Source: CAVALG01 sp963630555 (GTDB lineage: Bacteria; Bacillota; Clostridia; Oscillospirales; Acutalibacteraceae). From it: a stretch of DNA of 6,714 nucleotides. The stretch covers positions 1-6,714 of the forward strand of contig CAVGND010000053.1 of the NCBI GenBank assembly GCA_963630555.1, read 5' to 3'. Shown here piece after piece: positions 1-5,186 of the stretch (positions are counted from its first letter, which is position 1; each line of letters begins with the position of its first letter). Position numbers and translations under genes: made by a program. The notes under the pieces were generated by a model. The model was not told the DNA's origin. It did no database searches and was given only the letters and a program-made list of their open reading frames with translations.

Positions 1-739
1 TTGTGACTGCACTATACAGGAACATCTCGCGACTGTCGGTGATGTTAAGGCTGCCGCCCTTCAGATAGCTGTTTGCAGCAACCTGACTGCGGACTGTTTT
101 GAGTTTCGCCTTCATTCTGCCGACATGTATGCTCGCAGCGATTATGCCAAAGATGACGGAAATCGGAAGCCATGTCAGCCATAACTCCCCAAAAGATTCG
201 CGCGGAAGTTCAGGCAGGTTATGGTAATCATACGGATCCCCGCCTCTTGCCTGTGTTATAAAGTCATCACAAAGATCGGCGAAGGTGCTGAAAGCAGTGG
301 CAAAATCCCCTTCGGACATGTACGGCGTGATCATCTCGCCGATATAGGCAATCCCCTTGTCTGTGAATGCGGTAATTCCGTAACCGTGCGTGGTGATGTG
401 CCAGTCGTTATCCTCCATGCTGATAAGCAGCATTAACCCGTCCTTGTCATCGCCGTAGCCGTATTCGCAGGATTCGTACAGGCCGTCGGCATATTCCGTG
501 ATATTCATGTCATCCGTCGTGTCCGTCGTGACAATTGCGACCTCCATCTTCTGCCGTACGCTGATCTCATCGAGTTTGGCAGTCAGCGATTCCAGATCCG
601 CTTCGGACAAGAGAGATGCCGTATCCATCAGACGATAATACTCGTGGGCAAAGCCCTCCTCCGCGAGTACCGGAACGGCTGAGAAAAGGCACAGGAGAAT
701 TGCGGTCAGAAAAACAGGTATGATCTTTTTTATTTTCAT
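1..739 (-). CDS. TPM-domain membrane protein, YdjH-like (3' end cut by window edge)
   Basis: My translation gives 246 residues before the window ends. Residues 1-26 are a signal peptide: a lysine-rich start (MKIKK), a hydrophobic core, and a probable cleavage site after VLA. Residues about 35-160 fit the TPM domain (TPM_phosphatase family): a start like YRLMDTASLLS, the strand VAIVTT, then YADGLYE, GYGDDKDGLMLLIS, the HITTHGYGI strand and the ITPYMSEGDFATAF helix. Residues 187-206 (from WLTWLPISVIFG) form a transmembrane helix, followed by a basic stretch and the start of a further region. The TPM domain should therefore lie outside the membrane. TPM proteins have been linked to membrane-protein quality control (plant TLP18.3, bacterial relatives), and YdjH of Bacillus subtilis works beside an SPFH protein and PspA. 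ATG 739 is chosen because AGGAGG sits 6 bases before it; ATG 754 and ATG 745 lie in frame but are badly placed. The catalytic status of the domain is unknown. Confidence 0.88.
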   Translation of the reverse strand, partial: MKIKKIIPVFLTAILLCLFSAVPVLAEEGFAHEYYRLMDTASLLSEADLESLTAKLDEISVRQKMEVAIVTTDTTDDMNITEYADGLYESCEYGYGDDKDGLMLLISMEDNDWHITTHGYGITAFTDKGIAYIGEMITPYMSEGDFATAFSTFADLCDDFITQARGGDPYDYHNLPELPRESFGELWLTWLPISVIFGIIAASIHVGRMKAKLKTVRSQVAANSYLKGGSLNITDSREMFLYSAVT

Positions 740-745
740 CGTCAT

Positions 746-751
746 CCTCCT
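746..751 (-). promoter_or_regulatory. Ribosome binding site of the TPM gene, overlapping the upstream stop
   Basis: A perfect AGGAGG lies 6 bases ahead of ATG 739. Its first base is the last base of the TGA stop of the preceding YdjG-like gene, and an ATGA overlap (ATG 754) is also present. The arrangement points to translational coupling of the two genes and decides the start of the TPM protein. Confidence 0.75.
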
Positions 752-1845
752 CATAATATCCCGACCAGATACAAAAGCCAGGACATACCGCATGCCGCCG
801 CGATATAAATCAGCGTCAAAAGCATTCTCCATTTTCTCGCAGCAGCCTTATCGAGAGGCAAATCGCCTACGAACTTGCCTGTCTGACCGTTCATCGCAAA
901 TGTGTACTTTTGTCCGTTCCAGGTCGTATTCAGAAGCCAGACAGGATAAAGTGCATACTTGGTCTTGCCTCCGCTGAAACGAACTGAACTGTTTTCGGCT
1001 TTGACCGTCGCATATCCCGTGACGCTTGAAGCGAATGCATCCTCGGTTGAGCGTTTTACGCGTTCATTCGCACGTTCGATGCTCTGCTCTGCGTCAACAT
1101 CATACTTATCTGCCAGATATCCGGCGAGATACGCCGTCTGAAAATCCACTGCACCGGAGTAATCATATGGTTCTACCGATTCCATCAGGTCATCCGGCAT
1201 TTTGGTCGAACCATCTACCGGAACGTGCTCAAATCCAACGCTTCCGCCGCGATGAACCATGTAATAGCTTGTTTCAGTGTAGTTGTATTCACTGTCGCTC
1301 CAATATCTCACCCTTGTCGCACGATAGCGCACCTGTGCATCCACGTCGGTATCAAAGAGCCAGAAGGGAACATAGACTCCCTTGATCTCGTCAATGTGAT
1401 TCTGATCCTTGAATATCTTCGGCAGCAGGCGTTTCCCTGTGAGATGCTTTAAAAGTCCTGCCTTCGCCGCTTTCTTATCCAGCTTGAACGGGATTACAAG
1501 GTCAGGCTTCAGTGCTCCCGTGAATTGTCCCATCATAACAACGGGATTCCCGCAGAAGGGGCAGGATGTAGCCGCCATGTTTTCATCGCCTACGATCTCT
1601 CCGCCGCAGGACTTGCACACATAGGAGCGAAGCCCCTCGGTTTCACCCTCCTGCCAGTCTCTGCCTGCGGCAGTTTCCCATTCCATTTTGTCCGCCTGCT
1701 CGCCTTTCAACTCGTCGTCATAACCCTTGAGAGCATCCAGTTCGAATTGGGTATCGCAAAACGGACACTTCATTTTCTGAAGCGTGCTGTCAAAGGCTAT
1801 CGCACCGCCGCAGCAGGGACATTTATATTCCTGCAAGGTCTGCAT
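751..1845 (-). CDS. YdjG-like protein: two zinc ribbons and a C-terminal membrane anchor
   Basis: A 364-residue protein. The first zinc ribbon uses C9/C12 (in KCPCCGG) and C27/C30 (CPFC); the second uses C77/C80 (CKSCGG) and C95/C98 (CPFCGNP). This is the TFIIB-type ribbon pair usual in this family. A middle region follows with the family features VYVPFWLFD (about 158-166), YPVWLL (300-305) and a Gly-rich NGQTGKFVGDLP (319-330). Residues 341-362 form one strongly hydrophobic helix, so the protein is probably tail-anchored with the ribbons in the cytoplasm. Length and architecture match YdjG of B. subtilis, which acts with YdjH and the SPFH protein YdjI in holding PspA at the membrane. Here too the TPM gene follows directly, supporting the assignment. 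GAGAGGAG sits 7 bases before the ATG. The ribbons may bind protein or nucleic acid; DNA binding is not implied by 'TFIIB-type'. Confidence 0.85.
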   Translation of the reverse strand: MQTLQEYKCPCCGGAIAFDSTLQKMKCPFCDTQFELDALKGYDDELKGEQADKMEWETAAGRDWQEGETEGLRSYVCKSCGGEIVGDENMAATSCPFCGNPVVMMGQFTGALKPDLVIPFKLDKKAAKAGLLKHLTGKRLLPKIFKDQNHIDEIKGVYVPFWLFDTDVDAQVRYRATRVRYWSDSEYNYTETSYYMVHRGGSVGFEHVPVDGSTKMPDDLMESVEPYDYSGAVDFQTAYLAGYLADKYDVDAEQSIERANERVKRSTEDAFASSVTGYATVKAENSSVRFSGGKTKYALYPVWLLNTTWNGQKYTFAMNGQTGKFVGDLPLDKAAARKWRMLLTLIYIAAACGMSWLLYLVGIL

Positions 1846-1870
1846 GAAAAGACTCCTCTCTTAAAAATTA

Positions 1871-2623
1871 TCAACCGTTGAATGCCGCCAACGCCGCATC
1901 CGCCTTTCGTATCCATTCGGTACGGTCGCCGTAGATCGCGGCGTCCAAAGAATTGATTGCTTCCGCCGCCTTGGCATCGGCATCGGCTTCACCCTTTACC
2001 GCTGCATTAAAGCCTGCGGTAATATCTTTTACGGCAGTGATCTGCTGCTTCCAGGTGTTTGCGGCGTTGCCGAGCGTCTTCTGAATGCCGAACAGCGTAT
2101 CAAAATATTTTTTCAGTTCCTCAAATTCCCTGCTGTCGCTTATGGGAAGAAGGAACTCGTATAGTCCTTCGGTATTGACAAACCCAAGACGAGCCATTGA
2201 TTTCTTTTCGGTCTTATCGCCGTTCTTTACCGTCTGTTCCTCATATTCGTAACTGCGCAGATCGGCAATGCGGTATACACAGGCACGCGTGGTTTTGCCG
2301 AATATGAAGAACTTATAGTCGTCCTGTGTAAAGGCAATGAGTCCGATGTCCTCCGCCACATAGAGGTCGTAACCGAAGCGCTTCAGTTTCTGTGTCTTAT
2401 CCTTTGTTTTCCTGCGTGGCTCAAAGTAATGATTCCACAGTTTTGTTCCGCGTTCTACCTGTGCGATATGTGCCTTGACACCGGGGAGGTTGCCGTGCAC
2501 ATAGTCATATGCCCTGAGTCCTTTTTTTCTGCAGGTCTTGCGGCAGATACAGTTGCCGTCCGCCAACTTTTGGGTTTGGAACAGATTGATGTCCGCACCG
2601 CAGATTGAACACTTGTTAGCCAT
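1871..2623 (-). CDS. DUF4428 zinc-finger protein with probable PH-like domain
   Basis: A 250-residue soluble protein from ATG 2623. Residues 5-31 are a DUF4428-type zinc finger: CSICG (C5, C8), a QKLADGN turn, then the second knuckle. That knuckle is unusual: instead of CxxC it reads CICRKTC (C25, C27, C31), so C27 and C31 or an alternative pair must bind the metal. A basic linker (about 70-82, RRKTKDKTQKLKR) leads to a beta-rich stretch of about residues 85-178 whose strand pattern (LYVAEDIGLIAFT, FFIFG, VYRIADLRSYEYEE, MARLGFV, YEFLLP, then the helix FEELKKYFDTLFG) resembles bacterial PH-like domains. The C-terminal 60 residues are Ala-rich and helical. There is no signal peptide or membrane helix. 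It is a relative of the protein at 3578-4441 but lacks that protein's C-terminal ribbons. PH-like domains suggest binding to membrane or partner protein; no enzyme motif is seen. Confidence 0.78.
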   Translation of the reverse strand: MANKCSICGADINLFQTQKLADGNCICRKTCRKKGLRAYDYVHGNLPGVKAHIAQVERGTKLWNHYFEPRRKTKDKTQKLKRFGYDLYVAEDIGLIAFTQDDYKFFIFGKTTRACVYRIADLRSYEYEEQTVKNGDKTEKKSMARLGFVNTEGLYEFLLPISDSREFEELKKYFDTLFGIQKTLGNAANTWKQQITAVKDITAGFNAAVKGEADADAKAAEAINSLDAAIYGDRTEWIRKADAALAAFNG

Positions 2624-2632
2624 AATCATTTT

Positions 2633-2639
2633 CTCCTTT
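2633..2639 (-). promoter_or_regulatory. Ribosome binding site deciding the start of the second DUF4428 gene
   Basis: AAAGGAG lies 9 bases from ATG 2623 but only 3 bases from the alternative ATG 2629. The wider spacing is workable and the narrow one is not, so the protein most likely begins MANKCSICG and not MIMANK. Confidence 0.6.
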
Positions 2640-2678
2640 CGTTTAATGCCGATTACCCGGCAGGTTTATATGTTTTTC

Positions 2679-3569
2679 TTATTTATACTTTCTTACAAGG
2701 CAGCGAAAAGCCTCGGCAAGTTTTACTCCGTGATCTACGAAAGCATGTACCCTGCTGCCGTCCGTAAACACAAACGATGTGCCGTAGGTTGTTTCGTCAA
2801 GCCAAAAAGTCCCGTCGTCCTCCGGTTCTTCATATTGCATAACCCGACCGACAAGCTGCTGCTCCTTTACGGCAGCGAGTATCTCCTCTGCATCGCTTTC
2901 GCCGATCTGCAGTTCCTCCTCTCCTACGCAGATACGATCATCGTCAACTACCGCATCGCAGGAAAGAAACCATATCCCATCTTCCTTATCGATCGAAAAC
3001 ATATAGCAGCCTGAATATTCCATAGCACTGCTTGTTATACATACCGATTTTATAGTTCCGCTTTCCGCCGCCTCAAAGTGCCTGTCGGCAAGATTAAACA
3101 GATAATCGATAATCTTTTCACCGAGTGCAGTATTCTTTTCGATCTTACTTCCGTCGGTGAAGGTCATACCTGAACTGGGTGACGGTGCGTCGGAGATGCG
3201 GAAAATGTTTAGCGGGTTATGGTACTTCCGCAGCCGTACTATCTCTCCCTCATCACGGATGAGTGTAAGGAACTTATCCGCTTCATCGGTCGGCAACGGA
3301 AAGAAACCGAAAGATGTGTAACGATCCTTCTTTTCTCCGACTCGGCAGTTTGCGGACAAGAACCATATATCCTTACTTTGTATAATGTCATGCTTCTTTC
3401 GCAAAGCAAAGGAATATACGGGGTCGCGTTCCGTGCCGTAATATGCGGTGCTGACCAAAACAAGGTCATCAGCAGTATAGTTTTTACCTCCGCTGCAGCC
3501 GAAAAGTCCGGAAAACAGTGCAAAAACACTTATGGCAATCACCACCTTGCATACAATTTTTTTCTTCAT
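2679..3569 (-). CDS. Lipoprotein with an internally duplicated domain, function unknown
   Basis: A 296-residue protein that I do not recognise as a named family. Residues 1-25 are a lipoprotein signal: MKKK, a hydrophobic core, and the lipobox LFGC with C25 as the lipidated cysteine (Phe at -2 is less common but tolerated). The mature part is two diverged copies of one domain, about residues 36-160 and 174-290. Both carry IWFLS (68-72; 199-203), a middle DE(A)-type helix (TDEADKFLTLI; SDAEEILAAV) and FTDGS (137-141; 268-272), and the first and last anchors are both exactly 131 residues apart. The reading frame runs open upstream to an ATG at 3743 inside the preceding gene, but that start would bury the signal peptide, so ATG 3569 is preferred. 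No convincing Shine-Dalgarno sequence precedes it; the upstream stop is only 8 bases away, suggesting coupled translation. Placed outside the membrane, it may be the sensing or envelope-side partner of the module. Confidence 0.82.
   Translation of the reverse strand: MKKKIVCKVVIAISVFALFSGLFGCSGGKNYTADDLVLVSTAYYGTERDPVYSFALRKKHDIIQSKDIWFLSANCRVGEKKDRYTSFGFFPLPTDEADKFLTLIRDEGEIVRLRKYHNPLNIFRISDAPSPSSGMTFTDGSKIEKNTALGEKIIDYLFNLADRHFEAAESGTIKSVCITSSAMEYSGCYMFSIDKEDGIWFLSCDAVVDDDRICVGEEELQIGESDAEEILAAVKEQQLVGRVMQYEEPEDDGTFWLDETTYGTSFVFTDGSRVHAFVDHGVKLAEAFRCLVRKYK
2700..3464 (-). repeat. Tandem domain duplication within the lipoprotein
   Basis: Two protein-level copies (residues about 36-160 and 174-290) share the anchors IWFLS, an acidic helix, and (T/V)FTDGS followed by K-I or R-V. 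The anchors keep a constant 131-residue offset. The copies have diverged too far for obvious DNA identity, so the duplication is old. The second copy has lost or shortened part of the loop after the first strand and gained an acidic stretch (EEPEDDG). Confidence 0.7.
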
Positions 3570-3577
3570 AATCGATA

Positions 3578-4441
3578 TTAAAACGTTTTGCCGCACTCCG
3601 GGCAGAACTTCGGCAGATTCGCCTGATCCTCCGGAGTGTAGCCGCAGGACGCACAACGGACAATCTTGGGAGCAGGTTTCCCGGTTCCGCAACTTTCGCA
3701 GAATTTGCCGCTGTTCTGTGCGCCGCAGGAGGAACATATCCATACTTCTCCGTTATTCGGATGAGATAAAGACGCGGAATCCGACGGGCAGTCGTCGGAG
3801 GAAGCGGAACTGTTCACCGTGCTGTCATGCCGGGCAGAGCCCCGGTTATCCTTGCACAGCAGAATGTCCGCAAGTTCATTCATTTTCTTCTCATATTCCC
3901 GATAAAGATCGGTATAGGGGCTTTCAGGGCGGTTTCCGTCGCTCAGTTCCAGTTCAATCTCGTCAAACCACGGAGATTCTACAAAGATCGTAACATTGAA
4001 CTCATAATTACACTCATAGCGGCGCGGTTCATAACTCTTTTCATTCCCCTCGGAATCCTTATAAAATATTTCTTCCTTATTTTCCTTAATGTCGGTGTTC
4101 ACATTTTTTACCTGAGAAAATGCGATAAGATCGGGGTTGGCACTGCGCCAGTTGGAAAGCCTTGTGACAATGAAGCATTCCCCGATAGGATCAATATACA
4201 CCTTTTTGCTGTCGCCGAAGATAAGCGACGGGGAAAAACCGGTCAGTTTTTTCTCGTTTTCCGCACGGTAAGCAAGCTGACGCTTTATATCCTCCACCGT
4301 AGAACGGCGGCGATCACTGAAAAACGGCGAAAGTTTTCCGGCACATTCCTTGCAGAGATTCCCGTCCTCTAACTTACGGTTGCCGAGAAAGCCTATCTTC
4401 TCGCCGCATATATCACAAAATTTTTTGTCAAATAGCCCCAT
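3578..4441 (-). CDS. DUF4428 zinc-finger protein with PH-like middle and two C-terminal zinc ribbons
   Basis: A 287-residue soluble protein. Residues 9-33 are a clean DUF4428 finger (CDICG ... KLEDGNLCKEC; C9, C12, C30, C33). Residues about 70-195 are beta-rich with an aromatic/charged pattern (VYIDPIGECFIV, DLIAFSQVKNVNTDI, YEFNVTIFVE, IELELSDGN) that ends in the helix YREYEKKMNELADIL, plausibly a PH-like domain. Residues 198-232 are a Ser/Asp-rich flexible linker. Two zinc ribbons close the protein: C236/C239 with C248/C251 (GKFCESCG), and C263/C266 with C280/C283 (PKFCPECG). The last ribbon is nearly the same as the last ribbon of the SPFH protein upstream, which suggests a common ligand or partner. 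AAGGAGGG lies 8 bases ahead of ATG 4441 and overlaps the stop of the preceding gene. Probably a cytoplasmic adaptor of the SPFH complex; this role is inferred. Confidence 0.83.
   Translation of the reverse strand: MGLFDKKFCDICGEKIGFLGNRKLEDGNLCKECAGKLSPFFSDRRRSTVEDIKRQLAYRAENEKKLTGFSPSLIFGDSKKVYIDPIGECFIVTRLSNWRSANPDLIAFSQVKNVNTDIKENKEEIFYKDSEGNEKSYEPRRYECNYEFNVTIFVESPWFDEIELELSDGNRPESPYTDLYREYEKKMNELADILLCKDNRGSARHDSTVNSSASSDDCPSDSASLSHPNNGEVWICSSCGAQNSGKFCESCGTGKPAPKIVRCASCGYTPEDQANLPKFCPECGKTF
3591..3646 (-). repeat. Copy A of the shared C-terminal zinc-ribbon sequence
   Basis: This stretch encodes the final ribbon of the DUF4428 protein and lines up without gaps with 5218-5273, the end of the SPFH gene. 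By eye 44 of 56 bases match, and the block 3591-3613 matches 22 of 23. Within that block the encoded residues PKFCPECG are the same in both proteins. Confidence 0.65.
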
Positions 4442-4456
4442 TTCAAGGCCCTCCTT

Positions 4457-4960
4457 TTATTTTTGATTCGGTTTTTCGCCATGTTTTTGATTTTGTTTCG
4501 TAATCTTTGCTTTTTTCTTTTTTCTGTTTTTGTTTTCTGCAATCAGCCCCACTGTGCCAAAAAGCAAGACTGATGCGGAAATAACAAAACCTAATGTACT
4601 CGTACCTGAGACTTTATACTCGCCTTTTGAGGTTTTATACACCTCAATTTGCACAGTTTCGCCACTGTATGTTTCGGTCGAATATGTTCCCTTCGTTGTA
4701 TATTCTTTGCCGTCAACGGTGTATCTCAGAGTCGCCGTCCACTTTTCTCCCGTAAGATCACCGTCATCATCCTTTTCAAATGTATGCTTCACACTTATGA
4801 CATCAGCATTTATGATTCTTTTATCGGGTGAATTTATATATTCCATTCCGCCTGTCAGACTCACAAAAATACCGTATAGTCCGGCAAGTACAAGAGCAAT
4901 ATCAACGACAAGAAATAAGATTGTATTCTTCCTTTTTGATTTTTGTTCTTTGCTTTTCAT
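4457..4960 (-). CDS. Small two-helix membrane protein, DUF3592-like
   Basis: A 167-residue protein with a basic N-terminus (KSKEQKSKRKN), a first membrane helix at about 13-35 and a second at about 122-141, and a Lys-rich C-terminal tail (KNRKKKKAKITK). Both ends should be cytoplasmic. The segment between the helices (about 50-118) is a small beta domain: ADVISVKHTFEKDDDGDLTGEKW, then ATLRYTVDGKEYTTKGTY and VQIEVY. The order 'A-x-V, Y-x-V-DGK-x-Y, then a Y-K pair' is the pattern of DUF3592 proteins, so this domain probably lies outside the membrane. GAGGT 6 bases before the ATG supports the start. The gene looks more AT-rich than its neighbours, partly because of the many lysine codons in the tail. 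Nothing suggests an enzyme. The basic tail could contact the inner leaflet or the acidic linkers of neighbouring gene products, but that is speculation. Confidence 0.75.
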   Translation of the reverse strand: MKSKEQKSKRKNTILFLVVDIALVLAGLYGIFVSLTGGMEYINSPDKRIINADVISVKHTFEKDDDGDLTGEKWTATLRYTVDGKEYTTKGTYSTETYSGETVQIEVYKTSKGEYKVSGTSTLGFVISASVLLFGTVGLIAENKNRKKKKAKITKQNQKHGEKPNQK

Positions 4961-5060
4961 AGACGAACCTCGTATTCAGCGTCGGCCCATTATGCTTGAG
5001 CCTGATCGGATGAACCGTTATGATAATCCTGCCATATGCAGCCGTATAACCACATCTTCC

Positions 5061-5113
5061 TGCCGCATTGCGAGGTACAAAATAAAATAATATTCAGACC
5101 TCGCAACGCAGCA
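5061..5113 (-). promoter_or_regulatory. Intercistronic hairpin, 16-bp stem with 21-base AT-rich loop
   Basis: Read on the minus strand the arms are TGCTGCGTTGCGAGGT and ACCTCGCAATGCGGCA, giving 16 continuous pairs, two of them G-U. Read on the plus strand those two positions become A/C mismatches, so the structure fits a minus-strand RNA. No U-run follows on either strand, so it is not a standard terminator. It lies in the 226-base gap between the SPFH gene and the DUF3592-like gene and could be a processing, stabilising or attenuating element. Confidence 0.6.
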
Positions 5114-5118
5114 TTGAA

Positions 5119-5146
5119 AATATATCCCGAAATCGCACTTGAGCAA
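5119..5146 (-). promoter_or_regulatory. Possible internal promoter ahead of the DUF3592-like gene
   Basis: On the minus strand a TTGCTC box, a 16-base spacer and TATATT resemble a housekeeping promoter; the -10 box is good (5 of 6) and the -35 box poor (3 of 6). Transcription would start near 5112, placing the hairpin at the very 5' end of the RNA. The rest of the 4961-5186 gap shows no credible small gene on either strand. Confidence 0.25.
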
Positions 5147-5186
5147 ATGCACCTGTACACAGAATTTCTACAAGTCAGTCGCACTA

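Noticed and set aside
751..1845. A transcription-initiation role from the TFIIB-type ribbon
   Set aside because: Only the ribbon resembles TFIIB; there are no cyclin-like repeats, and a C-terminal membrane helix is present.
2647..2662. A TGCCG/CGGCA hairpin between the lipoprotein and second DUF4428 genes
   Set aside because: Only five base pairs and no T-run follow; it is likely chance.
3570..3743. An upstream in-frame start for the lipoprotein, giving 354 residues
   Set aside because: It would overlap the DUF4428 gene by over 160 bases and bury the MKKK signal peptide and lipobox inside the protein.
5061..5113. The hairpin as an intrinsic terminator after the SPFH gene
   Set aside because: No run of T follows the stem on either strand, and it is 74 bases beyond the stop codon.
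4990..5184. A 64-residue minus-strand frame in the gap between the SPFH and DUF3592-like genes
   Set aside because: It runs through both arms of the hairpin, has no ribosome binding site and resembles no protein I know; a real small gene cannot be excluded but is not supported.
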